Part shown: in pieces, positions 54,155 to 62,281 of the stretch | Layout of the letters: each line of letters begins with the position of its first letter | Position numbering within the stretch: position 1 is the stretch's first letter | Assembly (NCBI GenBank): GCA_033782935.1 | Contig: JAWQEG010001432.1 | Coordinates: forward strand, 680,403 to 744,402 | From: Petrolisthes cinctipes | Lineage: Eukaryota > Arthropoda > Malacostraca > Decapoda > Porcellanidae | Length of the DNA: 64,000 bases | Direction of reading: 5' to 3' | The notes under the pieces: model-generated | Seen by the model: only the letters and a program-made list of their open reading frames with translations | Databases searched by the model: none | What the model was told of the DNA's origin: nothing | Program-made: the position numbers and the translations under genes

Positions 54155-54639
54155 TCATGGGGTGGTTGGTGTGTGGGTGTCATTACAATGTTTTGATTGT
54201 AAATATCAACAGTCATTCATAGGGTGGTGGGTGTCATTAGAGTGCTTGGACTCTAAACATTAATAGTCATTCATGGGGTGGTGAGTGTGTGAGTCTCATT
54301 ATAGTGCTTGGACTGTAAATATCAACAGTCATTCATGGGGTGATGGGTGTGTGGGTGTCATTACAGTGCTTGGACTGTATATATCAAGTCATTCATGGGA
54401 TGGTAGGTGTGTGTGTGTCATTAGTGCATGGACTGTAAATATCAACAGTCATTAATGGGGTGGTGGGTGGCATTACAGTGCTTGGACTGTAAATATCAAC
54501 AGTCATTAATGGGGTGATGGGTGTGTGGATGTCATTACAGTGCTTGGACTGTAAATATCAATAGTCATTCATGGGTTGGTGGGTGTGTGGGTGTCATTAC
54601 AGTGCTTGGACTATAAATATCAACAGTCATTAATGGGGT

Positions 54640-55250
54640 GGTAGGTTTGTGGGTGTCATTACAGTGCTTAGACTTAAAATATCAAGTCATTCATGGGGTG
54701 GTGGCTGTGTAAGTGTCATTACAGTACTTGGACTGTAAATATCAACAGTCATTCATGGGGTGGTGGGTGTGTGGGTGTCATTACAGTGTTTTGATTGTAA
54801 ATATCAACAGTCATTCATGGGTTGTGAGGGTGTTATTAGAGTGCTTGGACTGTAAATATCAACAGTCATTCATAGGGTTGTGGGTGTGTGGGTGTCATTA
54901 CAGTGCTTAGACTGTAAATATCAACAGTCATTCATAGGGTGGTGGGTGTGTGGCTGTCATTACAGTGCTTAGACTGTAAATATCAAGTAATTCGTGGGGT
55001 GGTGGCTGTGTGAGTGTCATGACAGTGCTTGGATTGTAAATATCAGCAGTCATTCATGGGGTGGAGAGTGTGTGGGGGTCATCACAGTGCTTGGACTATA
55101 AATATCAACAGCCATTCATAGGGTGGTGGGTGTCATTAGAGTGCTTAGACTGTAAATATCAACAGTCATTCATGGGGTGGTGGGTGTGTGGGTGTCATTA
55201 CAGTGCTTGGACTGTAAATAACAACCATAATTTATGACTTAGTGGGTGTG
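54640..55250. repeat. Satellite B about 0.9-kb segment, copy 3 (partial)
   Basis: Offset 1387 from copy 2. It contains the same rare monomers in the same order but is shorter and more diverged ('aacttaaaatatcaagtc', 'tttatgacttagtggg'). Together with the 3.17-kb repeats it shows repeated local duplication at the right end of the array. Confidence 0.7.
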
Positions 55251-56567
55251 GGGGTGTCATTACAGTGCTTTGACAGTAAATATCAACCCTCATTCATTGG
55301 GTGGTGGATGTGTGTGTGACATTACAGTGCTTAGACTGTAAATATCAACCGTCATTCATGGGGTGGTGGGTGTCATTACAGTGCTTGGACTGTAAATAAC
55401 AACCATAATTTATGAGGTAGTGGGTGTGGGGGTGTCATTACAGTGCTTTGACTGAAAATATCGACAGTCATTCATGGGGTGGTGGGTGTGTGGGTGTCAT
55501 TACAGTGTTTTGATTGTAAATATCAACAGTTATTTATAAGGTGGTGGGTGTTATTAGAGTGCTTGTACTGTAAATATCAACCATAATTCATGGGGTGGTG
55601 GGTGTGGGGTGTCATTACAGTTCTTGGACTGTAAATATCAACCATCATTCATTGGGTGGTGGATGTGTGTGTGACATTACAGTGCTTGGACTGTAAATAT
55701 TAACAGTCATTCATGGGGATGGTGGGTGTTTGGATGTCATTACAGTACTTTGACTGTAAATATCAACAGTCATTCATGGGGTGGTGGGTGTGAGGGTGAT
55801 ATTACAGTGCTTGGACTGTAAATATCAAGTCATTCATGGGTTGGTGGGTGTGTGGGTGTCATTATAGTGCTTGGACTGTAAATATCAACAGTCATTCATG
55901 GGGTGGTGGGTGTGTGGGTGTCATTACAGTGCTTGGACTGTAAAAATTATGTCATTCATGGGGTGGTGGGTTTGTGTGAGTCATTAGTGCTTGGACTGTA
56001 AATATAAACAGTCATTCATAGGGTGGTGGGTGGCATTACAGTGCTTGGACTGTAACTATCAACAATCATTCATGGGTTGTGTGGGTGTCATTACAGAGGT
56101 TGGACCGTAAATATCAACAGTAATTCATGAGGTGGTGGGTGTGTGGGTGTTATTACAGTGCTTTGACTGTAAATATCAACAGTCATTCATGGGGTGGTGG
56201 GTGTGTGGATGTTATTCCAGTGCTTGGACTGTAAATATCAACCATCATTCATGAGGTGGTTAGTGTGGGGCGTCATTACAGTGCTTTTACTGTAAATATC
56301 AACAGTCATTCATGGGGTGGTGGGTGTGTGGGTGTCATTACAGTTCTTGGACTGTAAATATCAACAGTCATTCATAGGGTGGTGGGTGTGTGGGTTTCAT
56401 TACAGTGATTGGGCTGTAAATATCAATAGTCATTCAAGGGTTTATGGGTGTGTGGGTGTCATTACAGTGCTTGGACTGTAAATATCAACAGTCATTCATG
56501 AGGTGGTGGGTGTGTGGGTGTCATTACAGTGCTTGGACTGTAATTATCAACAGTCATTAATGGGGTG

Positions 56568-56574
56568 GTGCAAA
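56568..56574. other. Right edge of satellite B
   Basis: The last monomer is normal up to 'tggggtggtg' (56570) and is followed directly by 'caaataagtcc' of unrelated DNA. The neighbouring decayed gene is already in mid-protein here, so its 5' part was lost or displaced when the joint formed. Confidence 0.85.
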
Positions 56575-57816
56575 TAAGTCCATCTAAACATTTTGGTTTT
56601 AGTAAAATATTTTCAAAATTAATTGAAGACTTGAAGGAACTTGAGAACAACGGCATTCAAATTAATAATGATAATTTGAAGGGGACACTATATTGCATTA
56701 CTTGGGATAACTTGGGGTTTCATGGCATTGGTGCTTTTACAGAAATTTTTTGTAGATATTGTAACATAACCCTAAAAGAATTTCCTACTGACCCTGTGCA
56801 TGTTGGTGTAATGAGAACAGTGGAAGACTATACATTAGCAATACAACAACTTTAAAACGAGAACACTGTCAAAATTTTAAATAATGTCATAGGTATTAAA
56901 TTTAATTATCCATTCAATGCACTGAAATATTATTATGTCTGCAGAGCAGGTTTTCCACCATGCCTGGGTCATGACATTTTTTAGGGTGTTGGTGATTATA
57001 ATGTTGCTCTGATATTGAAGAATTTAGTAAATGAAAAGAGATGGCTAACTTATGCAGAACTTAATCAGTGTATAATTATGTTTCTTTATCGTGGTACAGA
57101 TGCTGCCTCAATGCCATGTCAAGTAAATACTTCAGGTACTAAATTAGGTGGTCAGGCTACACAAAACTGGTGTTTAATCAGGCTGTTGCCTGTTATATTA
57201 TATGGCAAAATAGTTGATGTTAATGATCCTGTTTGGCAGTTGTTCCTGTTATTACGTAACATTACTGAAATTATCTGTGCCCTAAAGTTTGACGACTCTG
57301 ACCTTGCATATCTAGCAATACTTATTAATGAATATTTAGAAGACAGACAAAGAATTTTTCAAATGACAAACTGAGGCCAAAGCATCATTTTCTAAAACAT
57401 TATCCAAACCGAATTTTGCTGTTTGGCCCATTAATTCGTTTGTGGACATTACGCTTTGAAAGCAAGCACTGCTACTTCAAAGGATGCATTAAAAGTGCCC
57501 ATTCCTTCAAGAATGTGTGTCAGACCATGAGTGAAAAACATCAGTTATTACAAGCATACAAACAGGCCAGTTCATATTTTCCCACTGATATAGAGGTTGT
57601 AAAAAACATTTTGTTAATCTCAGATACATAAAGTTCAGATATTAAAAAAGCCTTAATGATGTGTCAGATTACTGAAGGTGCAGAAGTTAGCTTGGAAGTG
57701 ACAATAATGGGGACTCCATACAAGAAGGGACACTATGTGGTGTTAAGTAAATGTGAACAGGGTCTAATGTTAGGTGAGATTCAGTTCATAATATTGAACT
57801 CCTGTACAAAAGCATA
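56571..57816 (+). pseudogene. Decayed fragment of a multicopy, probably transposon-derived gene of unknown function
   Basis: Reading frame 0 runs from the satellite joint to 57374 with two internal stops: TAA at 56853-56855, and TAG at 56982-56984 where 'GHDIF-stop-GV' suggests an original GAG. A frameshift just before 57375 moves to frame 2 ('KLRPKHHFLKHYP', then 'FGPLIRLWTLRFESKH'). That frame meets TAA at 57629-57631 but reads on sensibly ('SDIKKALMMCQITEG') to TAA at about 57816. Visible motifs are a CRYC pair near residue 63 of the first part, 'EFPTDPVHVG', 'PPCLGHD', 'QNWCLIRLLP' and 'RLWTLRFESKH'. From memory, this motif set occurs in a family present in many copies in fish and invertebrate genomes, often with N-terminal C2H2 fingers and suspected to be mobile-element derived; I cannot confirm this without a search. 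The N-terminal part is absent, cut at the satellite edge. A further possible tail, 'LLDYYPLVDYKRGK' in frame 0 then 'LIPLKHNIS' in another frame, lies at 57879 to about 58010. Not functional. Confidence 0.7.
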
Positions 57817-58076
57817 ATTTTTAGTAAAAAAAATTCACAGAACAAATTTCCAAGGAGTTGCAATTATCTACAGTATTGAACACCTTCCCATGCTCTTCCT
57901 TTAAATGTACAGAATTTTCTAAACTCCTAGATTATTACCCACTGGTTGACTACAAAAGAGGAAAATAATTGTTGATCCCACTCAAACACAATATATCTGC
58001 ATAAGACTTCCAAGAAAATTGAAAAGGTAATTTAAAGATTATAATTCTATATTCATGTAGACCATTAGATTTCCTG

Positions 58077-58088
58077 TACAGTACTGTA
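58077..58088. repeat. 12-bp perfect palindrome TACAGTACTGTA
   Basis: TACAGT followed by its reverse complement. Related TACAGTA/TACTGTA words cluster nearby ('ccagtactacagtaca' right after it) and a longer version occurs at 58325-58338. This may be an inverted-repeat end of a small element or just simple-sequence background. Confidence 0.6.
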
Positions 58089-58150
58089 TACCAGTACTAC
58101 AGTACATTATATTCATCTCCTTTCCCTGGGGCATGATTTCAAGAAAATGA

Positions 58151-58417
58151 CAAAAGGTTGAACTGAAATGGAAGCTAATTGTTAAAGTTCCATACAAAAG
58201 ATTAAAACATTCTGAACTGGAATTGGTTGTAGCTAAGGACCATGATGGTTATGAAGCTGATGACAGTGATAGTGATACTTGTAGTACAAGTAGTAGAGAG
58301 ACAGTGATTTACATGACAGGTAAAGTACAGTACTGTACCATATGCACTGTAATTATGAAAACTGCTTATATGAGTAATGTACAGCATACTAAAGTAACTC
58401 CACTTCTCTACCTTTAA
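58151..58417 (+). other. Small open frame, 88 codons, coding status unknown
   Basis: Open between TGA at 58148-58150 and TAA at 58415-58417, without an ATG near the left end. The peptide begins 'KVELKWKLIVKVPYKRLKHS' and then has an acidic, Ser/Asp-rich stretch ('DDSDSDTCSTSS'). It could be a coding exon or another remnant of the decayed gene upstream (same strand), or chance. No splice sites or family signature are convincing. The right half overlaps the GTACAG palindrome, which argues against a real exon across the whole length. Confidence 0.2.
58325..58338. repeat. 14-bp perfect palindrome GTACAGTACTGTAC
   Basis: Seven bases followed by their exact reverse complement. It shares its 12-bp core with the palindrome at 58077-58088, 248 bp to the left. 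Confidence 0.6.
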
Positions 58418-58656
58418 TTGTGTTCTACATTGAATTTTTTACACAAAAATCATAAGTAAAATGAAAATGGTTAAATGACTTCTGTAAACTGGGGTTCGGC
58501 TTCCCTGAGCTCAGCTAGCTAAGTTAAACTGTTCTAATGAGATATGGTAGGCCTATGTGCAGTTATGTTAACTTACTTCATTGGTTTGGATCATTATGGG
58601 TTTAATCTAGCAGTAGCTGTTTCATTTTCTAATTATTTTCTAATTATCAGAGACTG

Positions 58657-58951
58657 GATTGATTGATTTATTTATTGATGCTATTAGGCATCTGGCGGCG
58701 CAACAGCAATGGTCATATACCGCCCAACATAAAATGGTCATCTACATCATTAATAAAATATGTAAAAAGATTAAATAATTTTCACTACCTCGAAAGGGAG
58801 AAGCAGCATGAATAAAACCCACATCTTCCAAAAAATCATATATTAATGAAATAACCTACTTAAGTTAGATATATAAAAGAATTGAAATATTAACGAAAGA
58901 AACATTAAACTTTAAATACCTAAAAATTAATAGCCATAAATACAATAAAAT
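58657..58951 (-). other. 3' UTR and 3' end of the retrotransposon
   Basis: From the ORF2 stop (58952) to the tail at about 58657. The last stretch, read on -, is 'gttgcgccgccagatgccta' followed by 'ataaataaatcaatcaatcc'. A short repeated tail in place of a long poly(A) is common for I-like elements. No polyadenylation signal was clearly placed. Confidence 0.65.
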
Positions 58952-59329
58952 TCACAATTTGTGGAGAAGGCCAGCCTCCTCCACATACGAGAGGGTGTTC
59001 TCTCCCACACCACAAGCCTCCTCCCCGAGGACCTGAGAGAGACTGTAAGAACCGTCACCCTCCTGGTACTCAGAGAGGTGCCTTCGACGAAGGTCACCAA
59101 GGCTGGGACACTCAACAATAAGATGCTGCACTGTCAAAGGGACCAGACAATCATCACAGTAGGGAGGGTGAGCCCTCTCCATTAAAAAGCCATGAGTCAA
59201 TAATGTGTGGCCAATGTGCAGACGGACAAGAGCCGTCTCCCACCAGCGGGACAGGCCACTGTAGCTCCACAAACCAAGGTGCTGGCGGATGTCGCGGAGC
59301 TTGTTAGCCCCGACGGCATCCTATCTGTC
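58952..59329 (-). pseudogene. ORF2 C-terminal CCHC region
   Basis: Same frame as RNase H, after the stops at 59332 and 59323. It reads 'DAVGANKLRDIRQHLGLWSY', then 'RLHIGHTLLTHGFLMERAHP', then 'PPYCDDCLVPLTVQHLIVEC', giving CX2CX7HX4C. This is the conserved zinc-binding tail following 'R-L-x-I-G-H-T' seen in many arthropod RNase-H-bearing elements. It ends with TAA/TAG-type stop at 58952. Confidence 0.9.
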
Positions 59330-59902
59330 CTACCAGCAGTAACAAACAGTAGCATCTATGTAGGGTCGAAGGTCCACTGCAGGAACAGGATGATGCCTGG
59401 CAGGAGGCCGGGAATTGGAGACCGCAGCCTTAGCCAGGGCGTCAGCCCGCTCATTCCCATCAACACCCACATGGGCCGGGACCCAACAACAAGTGATTTT
59501 GCGGCCACGACGACCCAGGAGGACAAGCCACTCAAGAATTGCCAACACCAGAGAATGGGAAGAGTTAAAATTACACAAGGCCTGCCAGGCACTACAGGAA
59601 TCGCTAAAAATAGTAAACGGAGGCTGAGGGAGAGTAAAAATTACTTGGAGGGCATATAAAATGGCCGAGAGCTCAGCAGTAAAAATTGACATGACAGAAG
59701 GGAGCCTGCCGCCACGGCAAAAGTCAGGAAAGACAACTCCAAAGCCAACTCCAGCATCAGACTTTGACCCATCAGTGTACACAGAAAGGGACTCCCTGTG
59801 AGTGAAGGCATGTTCTAAAAAGAGGGAACGAGCCACTGGAGGAGAAAGAGATTCCTTCTTTCTGTAAAGCAGGTGTAGGGAAAAACTTCTGGAAAAAGCC
59901 AT
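59330..59902 (-). pseudogene. ORF2 RNase H domain
   Basis: Frame 1, 190 codons. It degrades the RNA strand of the RNA-DNA hybrid in intact elements. Catalytic residues seen: Asp44 in 'VYTDGSKSDAGVGFG', Glu77 in 'FTAELSAILYAL', Asp101 in 'IFSDSCSAWQAL', and His144 and Asp154 in 'WVPAHVGVDGNERADALAKA'. The domain itself is intact. It ends at a TAG (59332-59330) that sits inside the conserved tail 'CYCW-stop-DR-stop-DAVGAN'. These two stops most simply are CAG to TAG and TGG to TAG changes. Confidence 0.93.
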
Positions 59903-59928
59903 GGAGCCACCCTAGGGACCCTCACAGG

Positions 59929-60839
59929 TCAAATCTGTAAGTCATCACTGCCCATCTCCTCCATAGCCTTCCTGACCTGGAAGCCAAAGGGCCATGGTGT
60001 ACGAGAATGTAAAAGGTAGTACTGAGACATGATATCAGATGACACTGCCAAGCAGGGAAGGGAGTCAGAAAGTCGATGTAATCGATGCCAACAACGAACC
60101 ATCAAGGACTGGCGACGGAGATCATGAGGTGGCTCATTAGCGTCCACCAGGAGACTGGGGATTGGGGACGACCTGAAGGCTCCGGTCGCCAGACGTACTC
60201 CAGCATGATGAACAGGGTCTAAAACTCTGAGACGGGCATCGGTGGCAGAAGAGTACACCTCACACCCATAGTCGTGTTTTGACCTAATAAGAACATGGTA
60301 TAGGCGGAGGAGGGTGGCCCGATCAGCCTCCCAGGATGTATGGCCCAGGGCCCTCAACAGGTTAAGAGCCTTGAGGCAAGAGACCTTAAGTGTACGTAAG
60401 TGTGGCACCCAAGTCAAAACCTTGTCAAAAAGGAGACCCAAAAAGCGAGTCTCCTCGACACAGCGTATCCGATGACCATACATGAATAAGTCCGGATCGG
60501 GGTGGATGCCTCGGATGCCGCAGAAGTGCATAGCAACTGTCTTGGAAGGAGAAAATCGAAACCCATGAGAACCAGTCCAACGTGACACCCTGTCAAGGGC
60601 AAGCTGCATGCGCCGCTCTGCCACTGACATACGGGAAGCAGCAAACCAGACTGCTAGGTCGTCAACGTACATCAAGTTAGCTATACCGTCTGGAAGGGAT
60701 GAGGCAATGGCAATAATTGCTACTGCAAACAATGTGACACTGAGGACGCTTTCCTGGGGGATGCCCTCCTCCTGTGCAACAGATGCTGAGTGGGTGGTAC
60801 CAACCCTCACAGAAAAAACTGCGACCACTGAGAAACTCC
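59929..60839 (-). pseudogene. ORF2 reverse transcriptase, C-terminal palm and thumb
   Basis: Frame 0, open for over 290 codons. It has motif B 'QEEGIPQESVLSVTLF', where the usual Gly after PQ is Glu, a change likely to weaken activity on its own. The catalytic box YVDD is at 60669-60658. Then come 'FSPSKTVAMHF', 'RFLGLLFDKVLTWVPHL', the thumb 'LLRLYHVLIRSKHDYGCEVY', and 'HHAGVRLATGAFRSSPIPSL', all typical of the I/Jockey-like RT tail. It stops at 59931-59929; RNase H follows in frame 1, so a frameshift lies near 59925. Confidence 0.92.
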
Positions 60840-61433
60840 TTAAGAAATGCGACCCCGCAGGCCATATAAATGGAGCTGCTGCAGGATGCCATATTGCCAT
60901 GTAGTGTCATAGGCTTTCTCTAAATCAAAGAATACACAGACAAGGTGTTGATGTCGTGCAAAGGCCTCGCATGCAGCAGCTTCCAACCTGACCAGAGCAT
61001 CTGTAGTGGAACGGTGTTTACGAAAGCCAGACTGGGACGGAGACAGAAAATCACCCCGTTCTAAGAAGTATACCAGTCTGACATTCACCATCTTTCCAAA
61101 TAGTTTACAGAGACAGGAGGTCAAGGCAATTGGTCGATAACTGAGGGCCACACCAGAGTCCTTGCCCAGCTTGAGGAAAGGAAGGATGGTAGCAACCCTG
61201 CACCCAGAAGGGAAGACACCCTCCAGCCAGATTCTGTTATATAAAGCTAAAAAAAGTGAGATCGCCTCCTCACCCAAGTGTCGTAACATTGCATATGGGA
61301 TGTTGTCTGGCCCAGGAGAAGTGTCGCCGCAGAGAGAGAGAGCAAAATGCAGGTCTTTCAGGGTGAATATATGGTTATAACTTTCATTCTCGTTCCCTGA
61401 GAAATCCAGGACAGTACGCTCCTTGGCTCTTAA
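60840..61433 (-). pseudogene. ORF2 reverse transcriptase, N-terminal (fingers/palm) part
   Basis: Frame 2. It begins 'LRAKERTVLDFSGNENESYN', then 'SPGPDNIPYAMLRHLGEEA', 'YRPIALTSCLCKLFGKMV', 'QSGFRKHRSTTDALVRLE' and motif A 'FFDLEKAYDTTW', with the first catalytic Asp at about 60926-60924. These are the standard RT motifs 0 to A of non-LTR elements in order and at normal spacing. It ends 'YGLRGRIS-stop' at 60840. The following residues 'FLKEFLSGRSF' are in frame 1 and 'SVRVGTTHSASVAQEEGIPQ' in frame 0, so two single-base lesions sit within about 40 bp. Confidence 0.9.
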
Positions 61434-61950
61434 CTAATGCCTGACAGCCAGAGGTCGAGAGTCACGGCTGGAGGCTTTTGCAAAAGCCTCCGCCATGGTA
61501 TTGGCCACTGTCAAACCATCCATGATCTTAATTCCATTGACCTTAAGTACAGGTGGAGAACTAGGAGAAAACTTCCTCGCCATCATACGGACTCTCCTGA
61601 ACACTTGGGTGAGTGGAGTTTTAGTATTAATTGAAGACACATAGGCCTTCCAAGATGCACGTCGTGCCTCTTTTAGAACTCGTCTAGCCCGAGCCCTTGC
61701 CCGTCGGAAGCCTCTTAAAGAGTTGGGTCCCCACGATTGCGACGAAGGCGAGAGAAAGCAGCGCGCTTCTCCCGCACAGCGTTGGTGCAGACTGATGACC
61801 ACCAAGGGACAGGACGTTTGGGAAAGTAACCAGAAGTTCTAGTGATAGAGTTGAGAGCAGCAGAGTGGAGCATATCAGTGAAATATGTTACAGCCTCGTC
61901 AGAGCTACCAAAATCGGCTACAGAAGAGACCGAAGAAGTTAGCTCTCTAA
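61434..61950 (-). pseudogene. ORF2 linker between endonuclease and RT, frameshifted
   Basis: After the A7 run the reading continues in frame 1 ('RELTSSVSSVADFGSSDEAV', later 'FPKRPVPWWSSVCTNAVREK' and 'RAAFSRLRRNRGDPTL') to TAA at 61717-61715. It then switches to frame 2 as a strongly basic stretch ('RRARARARRVLKEARRASWK', then 'ANTMAEAFAKASS') ending in TAG at 61436-61434. 'PWWSS' followed by an Arg/Lys-rich helix is typical of this spacer in Jockey/I-like ORF2 proteins. The in-frame TAG is followed at once by sensible RT sequence. Confidence 0.82.
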
Positions 61951-62261
61951 AAAAACTGCCAGTCAGCCTTCTCTAATTTCCACCTAGGAAGACGAGACTG
62001 TGGTTCGTACCAGTTACCTTCTAAAAGTATAGGGAAGTGGTCACTGCCATATAAATCAGGCAACACTCTCCAAGTAAAATCCAACAGAGCACTGGGTGAG
62101 CAGAGGGAAATGTCAATGGCGGTAAAAGTCCCAGTAGTGCTATTAAAATGTGTCACATCTCCCGTATTTAAAACCCCTAATCCCTCATCCTCTATAAAAG
62201 AAGCCAATAAAACACCCCTGGGGTTGACCGAACTGTCACCCCACAGAAGGACACAATTCCA
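61947..62261 (-). pseudogene. ORF2 endonuclease domain, C-terminal remnant
   Basis: Open from the TAG at 62264-62262 to the stop at 61949-61947. It contains the late motifs of the APE-type endonuclease: 'LWGDSSVNPRG', 'TAIDISLCSPSALLDF' and the catalytic 'GSDHFPI' with the Asp-His pair. The earlier motifs (the metal-binding Glu, the central Tyr/His region and the 'DFN' motif) have no room: only about 20 bp separate the ORF1 stop from this fragment. A complete domain is about 220-240 residues; about 85-100 remain. It cannot nick DNA. Confidence 0.85.
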
Positions 62262-62281
62262 CTAAAGGACCTTAAACGGTG

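Larger units (their letters stand above)
5319..56570. repeat. Satellite B, 62-bp tandem repeat (about 51 kb, roughly 830 copies)
   Basis: Head-to-tail monomers. The consensus reads TCATTACAGTGCTTGGACTG, then TAAATATCAACAGTCATTCA, then a G/T tail TGGGGTGGTG-GGTGTGTGGGTG (20+20+22 = 62 bp). The consensus has 21 G, 20 T, 13 A and 8 C, a strong G-over-C skew on the + strand. GACTGT and ACAGTC form a 6-bp dyad around an 8-base loop. Common variants are a roughly 54-bp form lacking 8 bases of the tail, usually after a 'gttttgattg' monomer, and forms with 'caagtc' instead of 'caacagtc'. No gene or unrelated insert is visible in the array. Open frames up to 134 codons on + are products of the repeat: 62 is 2 mod 3, so the peptide repeats every 186 bp as three rotating frames. 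Confidence 0.96.
57817..58656. other. AT-rich spacer without a recognisable gene
   Basis: Left part (to about 58010) probably holds the frame-shifted tail of the decayed gene to its left. The rest is AT-rich and has no recognisable coding sequence apart from one small open frame at 58151-58417. An 11-bp direct tandem repeat (ATTTTCTAATT twice) sits at about 58624-58645, just outside the retrotransposon's 3' end. I see no RNA gene or promoter I can support. Confidence 0.5.
58952..62281 (-). pseudogene. Retrotransposon ORF2 polyprotein (endonuclease-RT-RNase H), broken
   Basis: The catalytic protein of the element, visible in pieces over all three frames of the - strand. Starting just after the ORF1 stop (TAA, 62284-62282), a frame 'PFKVL-stop-WNC' resembles the usual ORF2 start (LQWNC), with CAG changed to TAG at 62264-62262. 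It is joined directly to 'LLWGDSSVNPRG', a late endonuclease motif, so most of the endonuclease is deleted. Frameshifts follow at the A7 run 61949-61955, near 61716, and twice near 60810-60850, then near 59925. Stops are at 61436-61434 (TAG), 59332-59330 (TAG) and 59323-59321 (TAG). All catalytic residues of RT (motif A Asp, YVDD) and RNase H (D-E-D-H-D) are still present despite the breaks, so decay is moderate rather than ancient. Confidence 0.88.

Noticed and set aside
5823..54910. Dozens of + strand open frames of 60-134 codons in satellite B, Cys/Trp/Gly-rich and repetitive
   Set aside because: Products of the 62-bp repeat: 62 = 2 mod 3 gives a 62-residue peptide period over three monomers. 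Stops appear wherever a monomer varies. Nothing shows translation.
5319..56570. CRISPR-like array
   Set aside because: No alternation of constant repeats and unique spacers. The whole 62-bp unit is repeated and varies gradually, and there are no cas genes; the setting is eukaryotic.
5319..56570. Telomeric or simple GT microsatellite
   Set aside because: The G/T tail looks telomere-like but is only 22 of 62 bases, and the rest is a fixed mixed sequence. No TTAGG or TTAGGG runs are seen.
58202..58387. - strand open frame of 61 codons
   Set aside because: AT-rich, overlaps the palindrome, no recognisable protein; likely chance.
59207..59659. + strand open frame of 150 codons
   Set aside because: It lies antisense to the RNase H domain, whose motifs are unmistakable on the - strand.
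60608..60904. + strand open frame of 98 codons
   Set aside because: Antisense shadow of the reverse transcriptase catalytic region.
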